Assembly: GCA_034670405.1 (NCBI GenBank)
Contig: JAXDDX010000052.1
Coordinates: 310,001 to 374,000, forward strand
Length of the DNA stretch: 64,000 bases
Reading direction: 5' to 3'
From: Hoplostethus atlanticus
Taxonomy: Eukaryota; Chordata; Actinopteri; Trachichthyiformes; Trachichthyidae
Shown here: in pieces, positions 21,931-34,199 of the stretch
Numbering within the stretch: position 1 is the first letter of the stretch
Layout of the letters: every line of letters starts with the position of its first letter
Program-made: the position numbers and the translations under genes
Notes under the pieces: generated by a model
What the model saw: only the letters and a program-made list of their open reading frames with translations
The model's database searches: none
What the model was told of the DNA's origin: nothing

Positions 21931-23274
21931 TTATGCCTCCTTCACCGCCCTTCTCAGTCCATAGGACGCTGCCTTGTGCTCGTCCATGTTGCCGGATACA
22001 AGACCGGAGTTATAGGCAGCAGTGCGGGCGTTCAAAGCGTCGCGGATGGATTTATCAACCCACGGTTTTTGGTTAGGAAAGGACCTAACTTTCACCGTGG
22101 GGACGATGGTATCCACTAGCGTTGCTATGAAGCTCGTTACTACTTCCGTAAACTCGCTGACGTCCCTGGAACTGGATTGGAACATGTCCCAGTCGACGTC
22201 ACGCAGAGCGTCCTGTAGCTCAGCCTCTGATTGGTCAGACCACCGCTTTACGTCCCTCGTCACTACCGCTTCCCGTGCTATCCTTTGTTTATACTCCGGT
22301 AGCAGGAAAATGGCGGCATGGTCTGATTTGCCGAACGGAGTGAGAGAGACAGCCTTGTAGCCTCTCTTGAACGGCGTATAGCAGTGGTCCAACGTTCTTT
22401 CCCCTCTGGTAGCACACGTAATGTGCTGGTGAAAGTTCGGCATGACTTTTTTTAGGTTCGCCCTATTAAAGTCCCCAGCCACCACCATAGCCGCGTCGGG
22501 ATGCTTGTTCTGATGCCGACATAACACATCATGTAGGTCCGATAGTGCTACGTCGGTGTCCGCTTGTGGTGGTATGTAGACGGCTGTGGTGATGACCGAG
22601 CTGAACTCCCGGGGAAGGTAGAATGGACGGCATGAGATAGTCAGATGTTCCAGGTTCGACGAGCAGGAACGAGAAAGAGTCTTAATGTCCTTGGGGTTGC
22701 ACCACTTGTTGTTGGTCATGAAGCAAACCCCTCCACCCTTAGATTTGCCAGACTCTTCCGTTCTATCCGCACGGAAAACAGAGAAGGACTCGTTTGGGCA
22801 TATGACTCGATCCGGCACCAGCGGGGTCAGCCATGTTTCCGTCAGACAAAAGACGTTACAATCCCTCATGTCCCGTTGGAATCTAATCCTCGCCCTAACA
22901 GCATCCAACTTATTATCCAGAGACTGGACGTTAGCAAGAAGGATGCTGGGCAGAGGTGGACGGTGGGCTTGAACTCTCAGTCTGTTCCGAATTCCGCTCC
23001 GTTTTCCCCGATGTTTCCTCCTTCCTCTCCCTGTAGATGCGTCTCCACTGTTGTTGTTGTGGCTCGCTCGTACTATCTCTGCCGGCCACGCTGGGTCGAT
23101 GGGAAAAGTGGACAAAAACCTTTGTTTTGCGCAAAAGTTTATGTCCAAAAGTGTGCTGCGTTCGTAGGATGTTAGTGCCGATGTGTTTGAGCAAAAAAAG
23201 ATATTAAAAACAAACAATAAAAAACTAAAAAAACGCACAATCTCCGCGGAGCTACCACGACGGCGTCTAGACAC
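21931..23274 (-). pseudogene. LINE ORF2 endonuclease part
   Basis: The 447-codon frame carries an apurinic/apyrimidinic-type endonuclease: ILLANVQSLDNK (Asn), FCLTETWL (catalytic Glu), VAGDFNRANL (Asp/Asn) and FGKSDHAAIF (terminal SDH). In such LINEs it nicks target DNA to prime reverse transcription. The N-terminal 90 residues are basic and weakly conserved, and the true start is uncertain. The frame ends at a stop just after RRAVKEA, and the protein continues in another frame as [12 protein letters not shown], so a single small indel near 21925-21932 separates it from the RT part. Confidence 0.8.
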
Positions 23275-23586
23275 GGCCGCGCCATCTTCAAAATGGCTAC
23301 CGCAAACCCAAACTATAACTATAACCCAAACTATAATTTACGCCGAGACTGTGGTGAGAATTTGTTAACTGTGTTCTACAAGCCATGTAGCATTTGTTCA
23401 GGACCTGCCGACAGAATGAATAATCCAATCAAAACGCCAGAACATCCACATGTTCTGACCACCCCCCTCCAAGTCCACGATAAATATTTATCCTTCTAAT
23501 CATTACAGAACATTGTAGGCAAACTATTTGTCTTACTGGGACCCCCCAGACCCCTGATCAGCGCGCTAGCTTACGATACGTCTTTG

Positions 23587-24330
23587 GCCCTGTTTAGACC
23601 TGGCAGATTTGGGTGATCCGATCTCAAGTTAACACCTCTAAGTACGTCCGTTTACACCTGGCATTAGAATGCGTCTCCACATGCGTCTCGAGTTATCGGA
23701 TCTCACTTCCCCGCTCTATATGCAAATAAATACATACATCATCTTACGTACAGCTACAGTTAGCCTGATAACATATCAATTACCAATCATTAATTTGTTC
23801 TCGCTCCGAGAGACAGCGCGTTCTCTCACTCCACCACCAACGCACAAACCACGGCGATCTACGGTCTTTAAATGAAGTTTTACATTATAGGACATTATTT
23901 TATTAGTTTATTTTGTTTTTTGTCTTTTAAAAGACATGTTGAAATAAATATACCTATACCAGTAGTCATGTCTCTCGTTGTATTGGTTTGCACTCTTGTG
24001 GACATAATGCGCAAAAATAGATATTCAAATGTTTTTTTAGAAGGAATAATCGAACGTCATTTTTGGCCAATTTTGACAGCCCTACCGCTTACACAGAGGA
24101 CGTCAGTTGAGTAGGCGGTCCTTCAATGTGGCCCAGGACGCATTCGCGTACACACTGCTAAAAGAATGTGGCCATATGCGTTCCAGACCACCTCCGAATG
24201 TGATCTGAGCGATCCGATCTCACTGCGCCCTCAATGCGTTTTGGGTGCGTTTACACCTGTACTTAGAGGTGTTAACTTGAGATCGGATCACCCAAATCGG
24301 ATGTTAATGCCAGGTCTAAACGGGCCTTTG
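23587..24330. mobile_element. Nonautonomous DNA element with about 60-bp inverted ends
   Basis: The left end GGCCCTGTTTAGACCTGGCA, then GATTTGGGTGATCCGATC and TCAAGTTAACACCTCTAAG, is mirrored at 24260-24328. The inner part has no transposase. The ends look hAT-like, but the target duplication could not be fixed. Confidence 0.65.
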
Positions 24331-24502
24331 ATGCTGGCAGTAGAAAGACAAATGCCACTTAACTTAAACCATTCAACTTAAACCATTAATTAGGTGCCCA
24401 AAGACAACAACAAAAAAGAGGGAGAATGAAAAATGAAAAAAAATGAAAGGGGGAGGGAGGCAATAGCCAAATTTCTCAAAAGTAGGAAAAGCAGCAGGTG
24501 TT

Positions 24503-27500
24503 GTTACATTACATTACATTACAGTCATTTAGCAGACGCTTTTATCCAAAGCGACTTACAATGAGTGCATTCAACATACAGTAGGTAGGCAAGAAAACTA
24601 CTAGTCACCAGAAATCGTAAGTGCATTTCCTTCCTAAACAAGCAACTAAGAGCATAACTTGTGTTAAGTTAAGAGTGCAATAAGTTAGCAACCTACTTTA
24701 TCTTAAACAAATGAGACAAATAAGAGCATCAAATAAACAAGAGCTAAGACAAATAAGTGAACCAAATAAACAAGAGCTAAGACAAATAAGAGCATCAAAT
24801 AAACAAGAGCTAAGACAAATAAGTGAACCAAATAAACAAGAGCTAAGACAAATAAGTGTATCAAATAAACAAGAGCCAATAAACAAGAGCTCAGACACAT
24901 AATTGACGACAAATAGGCAAGGCTAAGAGGAAGGGTCAGGGTAGTGTTTCCTGAAGAGGTGGGTTTTCAGCCTGCGGCGAAAGATGGGCAGCGACTCTGC
25001 TGTACTGACATCAGTGGGGAGTTCATTCCACCACTGCGGGGCCAGGACAGAGAAGAGCCGTGACCGTGTAGATCGGCCGCAGGGACCTCTGAGCGACGGG
25101 GCAACCAGTCGCCTCGAGGCAGCAGAGCGAAGTGGTCGGGCGGGGGTGTAAGGCTTGACCATAGCCTGGAGGTAAGAAGGAGCTGTTCCTTTCACTGCCC
25201 TATAGGCTAGCACCAGGGTCTTGAACTGGATGCGAGCTGCTACAGGGAGCCAGTGTAGAGAACGGAGAAGGGTAGTTGTATGGGAGAACTTGGGGCGGTT
25301 GAACACCAGACGAGCTGCAGCTTTCTGAACAAGCTCCAGAGGTCTGATGGCAGACGCCGGGGCACCAGCAAGGAGGGAGTTGCAGTAGTCCAGGCGGGAG
25401 ATGACAAGAGCCTGGATGAGCACCTGCGCTGCCTTGTCAGTGAGGAAGGGGCGAATCCTCCTGATGTTGTAGAGGAGGAATCTGCAGGAGCGTGTCACTG
25501 ATGCGATGTTTGCCGAGAACGACAGTTGGTCGTCCAGGGTCACACCCAGATTCCTCGCAGTCCAAGTTGACGTCACCACAGCATTATCAATGGTGATGGC
25601 CAGGTCTCGGTGCGGACAGCCCTTCCCCGGGAGGAACACCAGCTCAGTCTTGTCCAGGTTGAGCTTCAGGTGGTGCATCGACATCCACTCCGAGATGTCT
25701 GCCAGACATGCAGCAATGCGTGCCTCCACTTGTGTGTCAGAGGGGGGAAATGACAGGATCAGCTGGGTGTCATCTGCATAGCAGTGGTAGGAAAAGTCGT
25801 GTGAATGGATAACAGAACCAAGAGATGTTGTGTAGAGGGAAAAGAGGAGAGGACCTAGGCCTGCGTGGGTCTGACACAGACCCTCTCACCTGGTAGGAGT
25901 GATCCGTTAGGTAGGATGCAAACATGGAGAGTGCAGAGCCTGAGACACCCATCCCCTCAAGGGTGGAGAGGAGGATCTGGTGGTTCACCGTGTCAAACGC
26001 TGCAGACAGGTCCAGGAGTATCAGGACAGAGAAGAGAGAGTTCGCTCTAGCGGCATGGAGCGACTCCGTCACTGCCAGGAGGGCAGTCTCGGTCGAGTGA
26101 CCCACTTTGAACCCAGACTGGTGGGGATCCAAGAGGTTGTTCTGGTGGAGGTACAAGGACAGTTGATTGAAGACAGCACGTTCAAGAGTTTTTGATAGGA
26201 AGGGTAGAAGGGAAACCGGTCTGTAGTTCTTGACCTCAGAGGGGTCAAGTGTTGGTTTCTTCAGAAGGGGGGTGACTCTGGCAGTCTTGAAAGCAGAGGG
26301 AAAGCATCCAGACACCAGAGACGTGTTGATGAGGTGGGTCAGGAAGGGAAGGAGTTCAGGTGCAGTAGACTGAAGCAGAGTGGATGGGACCGGGTCAAGG
26401 GAGCATGTAGTGGGGCGGCTAGATGTAACCAGGTGAAGGACCTCGTCTGGAGAGAGGGGAGAAAAATGGGATAGGGAGGGAGGTGGGGAGGGAAAAGGTG
26501 GAGAGGGTGGTAGAGAGGGATGGGTGGAAGGCAGACAGGTGTGGTTGGTGCGCAGGGCACTAGCCGGACGGTGAGGGAAGGAGGATCGGATATCGTTGAC
26601 CTTCTTGTCAAAGAAGTTGGCGAAGTCGTCAGGGCGGAGGGAGGAGGTGGGGGTTGGAGGAGGGAAGAGAAAGTTTCAAAGAGTTTTTTAGGGTTGGAAG
26701 CAGAAGTTTGAATTTTAGTGCAGAAGAAAGCAGCTTTAGCAGCAGATAGAGAGGAGGAAAAAGTGGAAAGGAGAGATTGGAAGGTAAGAAGGTCCTCCGG
26801 GAGGTTGCCATTTCTCCATTTGCGCTCAGCCACTCTCAGGCTCCGTCTCTCAGTACGCACTGAGTCCGACAACCAAGGGGCAGGTGGAGTTTGGCGTGCA
26901 GGCCTGGAGGTGAGGGGACAGAGATGATCCAGAGAAGAGGACAGAGTAGAGAGAAGAAGATCAGTGGCAGTATCAGGGGATAGAAGAGAAAAAGATTCGG
27001 GGGCAGGGAGAGCAGAGAGAACAGAAGAGGAAAGATCAGTGGGGGAGAGCGAGCGGAGATTGCGACGAGAAGAAACCATGTGGGTAGGGGGAGGATGTGA
27101 GGGGGAGAGGAGAGAGAGAGAGTGTAGGACATGAAGTAGTGGTCAGAGAGATGAAGAGGAGTGACGGAGAGGTTGGCAGTAGAACAGTGTCTCGTGAAGA
27201 TTAGGTCCAGTTGGTTGCCAGCCTTGTGGGTAGGAGGAGATGGGGAGAGGGCTAGGTCGAAGGAGGCGAGGAACGAAAGAAGAAGGTCAAGCTTCTCAGT
27301 CTGGATGTTGAAGTCACCGAGAAGGATGAGTCCAGAGCCATCGTCAGGGAAGTGGGAGACTAGTGTGTCAAGCTCCTCCAGGAACTCACCAGCAGGGCCT
27401 GGTGGGCGATACACAACCGCGATGGTGAGCTTGACTGGATGAGAAACAGTGACAGCATGAAATTCAAAGGAGGAAGGAGAGAATTGTGGCAGAGAAAAAA

Positions 27501-27640
27501 GAGAGTATTTCCATTTGCTGGAAATTAGTAGGCCAGTACCACCGCCTCGCCTCGCAGCTCTGGGAGTGTGAGAGAAAGAGCAAGAAGTTGAGCAAGAAGA
27601 GCTAGCAAGACTAGCTAGCATGTTCGTTAAACCAAACAAA
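24503..27640 (-). mobile_element. L2-type LINE copy B, longer copy
   Basis: The 3' end at 24503 reads ACATTACATTACAGTCATTT then AGCAGACGCTTTTATCC. Upstream on the minus strand lie a 3' UTR with 33-bp tandem repeats, the RT C-terminus (24923-25729: LNLDKTELVFLPGKG, RNLGVTLDDQLSF), the YADDTQ box near 25775, RT N-terminal blocks (25770-26315: NYRPVSLLPFLSKTLE, LLDLSAAFDTVNH) and an endonuclease (26836-27639: GGGTGLLISSKW, LILLGDFNIQ, LSDHYF). At least four frame breaks occur, and the N-terminus of the endonuclease is missing. It is inactive, but it is the best copy of this family here. Confidence 0.88.
24711..24885. repeat. 33-bp tandem repeat in L2 3' UTR
   Basis: About five units of GACAAATAAGAGCATCAAAT followed by AAACAAGAGCTAA are present, alternating between AGAGCATC and GTGAACC versions. 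The unit is 33 bp, a multiple of three, so several frames stay open on both strands and give artefactual repeat proteins. Confidence 0.9.
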
Positions 27641-28959
27641 GGAGCTCCGCCCCTTCATTAAATCGTGTTACAACCTGTGACTTGAGCCTTATTCTTAATG
27701 TTTTATACTGATTAGTGAATGAATGTTGCTGCTTTATATTTATATTGTAAACATGTTAGCCTGATAGCCTACCAAGTGGGTTAGCTACATTAAAAATGGG
27801 CGGGGGTGTTCATCTAAGTCATAAAAATAGATAAATATCAGACCATATTTTAGGAGACCATATTTTACAGGAATGCAGGTAATTCAAACACAACCAGCTT
27901 ACATGTTTAATGTATATATTAATTTAAACAAAATAATCATTACATTAATCGATTAATTGAAAAAATAGTCGACAAATGAATCATAATTGTTAGAAACAGT
28001 CTTAATTGAAATGCATGCCGTTACAAATGCTTGCTAAATTATTACTGTATTGGCAACAAATAGGGTGATATGACATCAAATTCAAATCACAGTGTTTTCC
28101 ACATTTTTGATGATAATCAGTCCCACCAAGTTTTTTTCTGATTATTGCAGCCCAGGCAGCCGGCCTGTTAGCAGCAAATCAACTTCAACAATTTATAAAA
28201 TGATTAGGCTATATCTTTCTGACAGAAATAGCACACAGAAGGAAAATGCTTGGTCTAAAAATAAAGACAATTCCATAGTTTCAAGGTTCATTTCAAAAAC
28301 TTGGCACAACAGAATGACAATAAAACATCTGAGAGCCAGTACAATTTGTACAACAGTACAAATTTGTGACAAAGTGATTGTACTCTTACAGAAACATGCT
28401 ACGGTTGTCGCCCAGCCACCAGACGCTCAAGGTTCTCTCAGTTATTTGAGATAATCATAAGGGCTTCATGAATCTGTGTCTGGCCACTCGCCTGAGACCA
28501 GTTTGCCTTGGGTGTCTCCTACCTGGAGCACATGGCTCCCAACAACATAGCTCCCAGGATCACTGAAGCACACAATCCTCTGCACCACAATAAGGCTGCG
28601 ATTTGGGGATGGGACACAACCTCTGTTCGGGAGGTAGCGCTGGAAGATTGTGGAGGGTCTGAGCTAGAGCTTGAGATGGCTGTCCGAACCTGTTCCTGTC
28701 GGGTTCGTACATTCTCGGGTATTCTCAAAGTCAAGATGCAGCATATTGTTATGCCTGTCAGCACTTGAGCCTTCTTAACTTGACTGAAGATGTGTTCACC
28801 TGCACAGTGGGCTTTAAAAAAAAAGCCAATTTTCAAAGATCGGAGGTTTGCAGTCCATGCCAAGTCTGAGTCTCATACAAATGCTATGGTTGCATAGAAA
28901 ATATGAGAATACTGCAGAAAACAACTATGAAATACAATAAACTAGTTAAAGAAAACTGT

Positions 28960-29760
28960 GCGTACATTGAAACCATAGGGGAGGAATTACTACTAACAGC
29001 GACACAGAAAATGTCTCAAAGAGGATGTAGGGAAACGGAGGAGATAACTTCCTTGCCATAATGGAATTGCTTGCCAAACTTGATGAAAATTTGAAACGAA
29101 AGTTACAAAGCTACATGCTACATAGACAGGTCATGGAACACAAAATTAGAGACAACTATCTTTGGTGATTAAGTAATACTACAATGGAGCAGTGCCAGAA
29201 AACTTTTTGCATTTTGACACAGCAGAACGCCTGGATGCAGCAGCAGTCGGAGAAAATAATTAGCATCCACCAAAATTATGGTCTTAATAATCTTGCGGGG
29301 CAAGCATATCGTGGGGCTTCTATAATGAGCGGGAGGAACTCCTGGGGTTCAAGCTTAAATCTAGAGCCAGCATTCTACGTGCACTGCAATGCACGCTGTT
29401 TAAAATTATCGTACTGGTTGAAACAGTCAAAACCATGCCTGACATGGCATGTTCCTTTTTGTTGTTACAAAAACTTGATGCCTTCATGTTATGTCCATCA
29501 GTCATTACCAGCCATCATTTGTGTACTTGGGGAAATAGACCAAGAGTGCAGTGGTGAGAGATCTGTTGCATGACATGGTGTGTTGGTCCAACTTTTTGGA
29601 CTTGCAAACTTCACAAAGGCTTTTGGCAAAACTCCTCTCAGACATTTTACCACCACAACTTAATCTTGGAACTGCAGTTGAGTCTCTCATATATATTTTT
29701 CATGACTCTAGAGACTTGGACTTATTAGAGTATTTTGACTCTAGTCCAACAGTGCAACAC
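28960..29760 (+). pseudogene. ZMYM1-like hAT transposase relic
   Basis: Segments in order across frames are GCRETEEITSLP (near 29018), then LLAKLDENLKRKLQSYMLHR (near 29060), and NNLAGQAYRGASIMSGRNSW ... LEPAFYVHCNARCLKL (29284-29405). The pattern GQxYDGAxxMSG...AxYxHCxAHxLNL is that of hAT transposases of the ZMYM1-like group common in fish. Cys/His positions partly survive. Stops and frameshifts make it non-functional. No terminal repeats were identified. Confidence 0.55.
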
Positions 29761-29764
29761 TCCC

Positions 29765-30884
29765 ACTGCAGCCCTTTCACACAGGGGCAACGACCCGGGA
29801 ATGACCCGTGTCAGGCGTCGGTGTGAATGGGTCTACACAGGTTATACACCTGCATATAGGTGTAGTACAAACTTTACATTTAGCGTGTCTGTCGTCTACT
29901 TGTGACACCCAGTCCTTGTAAATATCATCTTGTAACCAAAGCTCCTGACATTTACATTTCCCTGGCATGTTTGCAGACTTTGCCTCCGTTTTTAAGCATG
30001 GAATTCATTTTCAAGCGTTATCGATTCAACAGCCAGTTGAGTTTCTGAATGGATAGCTAGAGATGACAATGAGGCGAAATGGGCGCCCCAATTACTTGTG
30101 TAACCATAACATATGGAAGCCCATAGGGGACTTAATTAAAATGATAATGTAAACTTGAAAATTAAAATGTAATTCCACAATAGCATTATAATGTTCCACG
30201 TGTTATTTGAGTAAAAATTTAAATTTAAATGCAATAATCCAATTTGCATTTTCACATACTCGTGTATGGGTGTTCTATGACCATATTAAAATGAAAATGG
30301 AAAAGCTGTTTGACATTTCATTTTCAAAGACCTTAACCTGCTGTACAGTGGACAATATTCAAATGCAATAAGCGAAACAACGCCCCCAGTCTATTGTATT
30401 GACATTTACATGTCATCACGCTCTTTTGGTGTCACAATGAAAATGAAAATGCAATCTGTCAGTCCTCTCATCAAGGCGGGTCTTCAGTTAGGACGTCACT
30501 TCCTTGTTCAGTGACCTCTCTGCTGTTCCTGGACCAGCTTTACGTGCCAACTGGAAGTAGCAGTGTTTGTCTATGGGATCAGTTAACTCTCAATGTTCAC
30601 AAATAAATAATGATGATTCACAAATGTATTTTGCAATTTATATATAAATGACTCTCTAAATGTAGAAGAGGCTTTGGCATTGTTTCATGAACTGGGTGAA
30701 GGGGAATCTGATGGTGGACGTTGCATGTCTTTCCCAGTGGGACCTTTGAGGGAGTAAAACAGGGGGCGGAGTCCAGTCGAAGACTGTCGCCGGAGTCAGT
30801 TATACTGCCTGAGATATGTTTGATATCAGTCAAGTGTTTGAAGATACGTCGTTGTTTGTACTTATTAGTATAATCAAACACAAA
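29765..30884. other. MITE fragment, then unrecognised sequence
   Basis: 29770-29830 (CCCTTTCACACAGGGGCAAC, GACCCGGGAATGACCCGTGT) resembles the terminal part of the element at 42050-42640. The rest to the start of the T2-like copy at 30889 has no clear feature. Confidence 0.4.
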
Positions 30885-30888
30885 TTAA

Positions 30889-32654
30889 AGGTCCCATATT
30901 ATGGAAAACGGCTTATTCCTGGCACTTATACATGTTCCACAGGAAATCATTTACCTAAGCAGCTGAGAAAATTTGAAATCTGGAAGTCAACCCGTTTTTC
31001 TGTATTTTCCTTTTTCCAAAAACGGTGCCAATGATAGGAGAAAAACAGCCCGTTTCAGAAAGTAGCCCCTTTGGACGTCATAAGGTGCAAATCCAGCCCC
31101 TCTCAGAGCATGCCCACGCCCAGGTGAACAACCAATCCCATTTACGTCGTCGCAAAATGCAGCTCACGGCAGTGCCGCAAGCCGTTGCTTATGGTGCATT
31201 CCATTGTACTCGGAAATCGATAATTCCGAGTCGGTATTCCTAACTTCCAATCTAAATGTGTTCCAGTGCATCTGCTCGGGAAAACATAATCGCCGGCAGC
31301 AAACTCATGTTTGTATGGCAAGTCTCAGAATGTTACAAGCATCTAAACTCAGCGCCATTAGTGAATAGAATCGGCGCATATCACATTCGGACGCCATTTC
31401 TTCCGAGTACACGGAATGCACCATTACTTTGCGACGAGTGAAGCTAAAACAACAATATATCTACGGCGATATATCAACTCTCCAATTATTATTTTGTAGG
31501 ATGCAGGCAGCAACATAGATCCCTGCACAGTCTCCCAACACGCGAAAATGCCAGTACAGAGTGGATTCATTTTATTTTTAACGGCACGCTACAGCTTTTT
31601 GTGTGTGTGATGATCACTCCTCAGACTGCTTGAGCAACGGCAGGATTAGCATCTAAATTGAAGCTTAAAGGTGGAGCAATTCATAAGGTACGTGACCCAT
31701 CTGCAAAATTGGAATCTGTAAGTGTCACCATGTTTTGATTTAATTTACAAATTAGTCTGGTTAGTATATTCGACTGCTGGTTAGCTAACGAGCTAGCGGG
31801 GCTAGCCATGGGCTTGTTGGGCGTGGAAGAAGTAAGAAAACTAAAGCTGGAGTCATTAAAAGTAAAGTAAAGTAAAAGTAAAGTTATTGGTTGGAGTCAG
31901 GACTCATCTTTAAGTTATTTGTTGGGACCAGTGTCTGTTTTATAAGTCTGTCGAAGGTGTCAGGCTCGGTAAACTTTAGCCACCATTAGTACAATCGTGT
32001 TTGGTTGTTTGGCTGCGCTGTTTGGATGCAAATAGATTGCATCCAATAATATATTGGCTAACTAGCTCAACAAAATTGTCAATCCTAACTTGTCTGCAAG
32101 TTGTATTCAATAAGCTTATGGACATGAGCCATAAACAAACCGGCTACAGCAGAGTGTCGCTCACACACCCACATACACAAAAAAGTACAATATTACACAG
32201 AATTGTTATCATTGAGAACCGCTCAGCTGCCTCTTCCCATTCTGGGTCAGACTCCGGCTCAAACATGTATGGTCTCAGTGTTGGTTCTGGAGCGGCTGCC
32301 ATGGTTATGGTAGATTTCTGCATCAAGCTTATTTGTTTACCTTGAGCAGCATGAGCACTCTGCTCTCCGCCTCCGCCAGGCGATTGCGTGTAGGTTGTAT
32401 GTAATGAGCACTGCTCTGATTGGCCGCCTCACGCCGTGAGTGAGGCGTGAGGAGGCCAATCAGAGCAGTGCTCATTACATACAACCTCCACGCCCTCAAA
32501 ACAGCCTGTTCTTTACAATAGAGAAAATGAGAGACTGAAACACACACCACAGAAGCTGGTTTTAGGATTTTTTTTTGATATAGACTTCACAAACGTCTTG
32601 TAAAGACCCCCAGGAACAGTTTAAATAGCCCAAAATGAGTACAATACCCCCCCT
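30889..32654 (+). mobile_element. T2/Kolobok-like TTAA element, copy 2
   Basis: TTAA at 30885-30888 and 32655-32658 flanks a 1,766-bp element beginning AGGTCCCATATTATGGAAAA and ending CCCAAAATGAGTACAATACC then CCCCCT. It parallels copy 3 (36689-39931) over its whole length and copy 1 at both ends. It carries a long hairpin at 32386-32493. No credible open frame is seen, so it is nonautonomous. At 31666 (AAGCTTAAAGG) it keeps the empty site that copy 3 has filled with a Tc1/mariner insertion. Confidence 0.75.
32386..32493. repeat. Long inverted repeat (hairpin) in T2-like copy 2
   Basis: The left arm GTTGTATGTAATGAGCACTG then CTCTGATTGGCC is mirrored by GGCCAATCAGAGCAG then TGCTCATTACATACAAC. 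The central bases read CCGTGAGTGAGGCGTGAGG, the reverse complement orientation of the loop in copy 3. Confidence 0.92.
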
Positions 32655-32764
32655 TTAAAACAGTGGAGAAGTCTCAGACTTGAGCGATGTGGACTGGCGC
32701 AAGGAGGAGTGTTCGTGTGATTCCGGCTATGAGCCAGAGGGACCATAGCCGCTGTCCCCGTTAA

Positions 32765-32790
32765 GATTATTATTATTAATAATTATTGTA

Positions 32791-32825
<35 letters not shown>
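32765..32825. repeat. (TTA)n microsatellite
   Basis: An imperfect ATT/TTA run just after T2-like copy 2. Confidence 0.95.
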
Positions 32826-32933
32826 GATTATTCTTTTTTCACGTTTTTAACGTTGTTTTTAATGTTATTTTGGGTTTAGCGCTAGGTTGAATTTGTTTGC
32901 CGTCAATCGGATCGCGCCTCTGTATAGATTAGA

Positions 32934-33377
32934 TTAGATGGCTCTTTATTGTAGTATAGGTCCTATACATTCATGGAAGCACAGCTCCTTCTAAGTGCAA
33001 AGTTTAAAAAACAAGTTGTAAAAACTGTAAAATCAATAAGGAGTAACACTGACCGGAGATCGAAATTAGCGCAAGCGGTCATAATTGTTCGTTGTAAAAA
33101 TTGAATGAAATTAAATTTGAAAATGAGAGAGAATAGCCAGAGCATTTGCAATAGGCCTACTTGCATCTGGAGAAGCGGTGCGTGCTCTCTCTGGCACGGG
33201 TGTGGATGGCACATTTTACACAGCTACCTGCTGTCCCACTATTGACAACCCTATTATTCCTTATTGATTTTACAGCTTTTACGACTTGTTTTTTAAACTT
33301 TGCACAACTTTGCACTTAGAAGGAGCTGTGCTTCCATGAATGTATAGGACCTATACTACAATAAAGAGCCATCTAAT
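32934..33377. mobile_element. Foldback element with arms over 110 bp
   Basis: The left arm (32934-33046: TTAGATGGCTCTTTATTGTA ... AAAATCAATAAGGA) is the reverse complement of 33256-33377, apart from a small duplication of TTTGCACAAC in the right arm. The spacer is about 210 bp and non-coding. Confidence 0.75.
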
Positions 33378-33427
33378 ATAGAGCCATAAAGAGCCATCTT
33401 AGCAAGGTGTTACCCCACCATGCCCCA

Positions 33428-34140
33428 CCAGAACAGATTCAGTGCTCCTTGTCATAGATTCTCCAAATCTCTGAAGTCTACTGGAGGGATGAACACCATT
33501 CTTCCACAAGATACTGTACATAGAGATGGACATTATAGTAGGGCAGCATAAAGCCTCATACCACTGAACTCTCAAATGTACATTTGTCTTTGTAATAAGA
33601 CCAGTACCGGTCTACAGAGATGTGGAAAAAAGTGATATGGTCAGATAAGTCATCTTTCACCATATTCTCCACAAGTGGGTGAGGTCATGTGTGGCGAACA
33701 CCAAGAGAACACTACAGTCCTGAATGCTTGACCCTTACAGTTACAGTGCTGGCTCTGTTATGCTGTGGGGGGCGTTTTCCACATGTCCCCTTAGAGGCAA
33801 GGCTCACTGCTAATCAATACAAAGTGATTCTGAGTGATCACCTTTATCCTATTATGAAACATTTCTATCCTGATGGGAGTGGCCTCTTCCAGGATGACCA
33901 CGCCCCCGTCCACAGGGCACGAGGGGTCACTGAATAGGTTTATGAGGAGAAAAATGATATGCTGTGGCCTTCGCTGTCACCCGATCTCAATCCAGTTCAC
34001 CCCTATGGGAGATTTTACACCAACGTGTTAGACAGCGCTCTCCACCACCATGATCAAAACACCAAATGAGGGAATATCTTTTGGAAGAATGGTGTTCCAT
34101 CCCTCCAGTAGAATTCAGAGACTTGGAGAATCTATGCCAA
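33428..34140 (+). mobile_element. Tc1-like relic flanked by inverted arms
   Basis: Plus-strand remnants of a Tc1 transposase: GLFQDDHAPVHRARGVTE (33880-33933, second catalytic Asp), then [13 protein letters not shown] near 33960 and [18 protein letters not shown] at 34084-34137. The stretch 33450-33500 is the reverse complement of 34080-34132 (ATTCTCCAAATCTCTGAAGT pairs with the sequence coding FRDLENL). The copy is badly decayed. Confidence 0.65.
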
Positions 34141-34199
34141 GGAGCATTGAAGCTGTTCTGGCGGCCATGGTGGCCTAACACCTTTCTGACAACACCTTG

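Larger units (their letters stand above)
19963..23290 (-). mobile_element. Rex1/Babar-like LINE, nearly complete
   Basis: On the minus strand the element has a 5' region near 23290, an endonuclease frame (21931-23274), an RT frame (20220-21923), a 3' UTR and a tail of TTGAATC repeats ending at 19963. The 7-mer tail repeat is shared with the copies at 40095-41054, 50285-50545 and 59994-60251. Assignment to the Rex1/CR1 group rests on recalled protein similarity. Confidence 0.85.

Noticed and set aside
24697-24912. Overlapping repeat proteins and a CRISPR-like look from regular spacing
   Set aside because: These are contiguous 33-bp tandem units without unique spacers in a LINE 3' UTR. The period is a multiple of three, so frames stay open by construction, and the DNA is eukaryotic.
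28519-28863. A 114-codon minus-strand frame
   Set aside because: No recognisable domain. The plus strand here resembles dispersed repeat leader sequence, and I could not support a protein in either direction.
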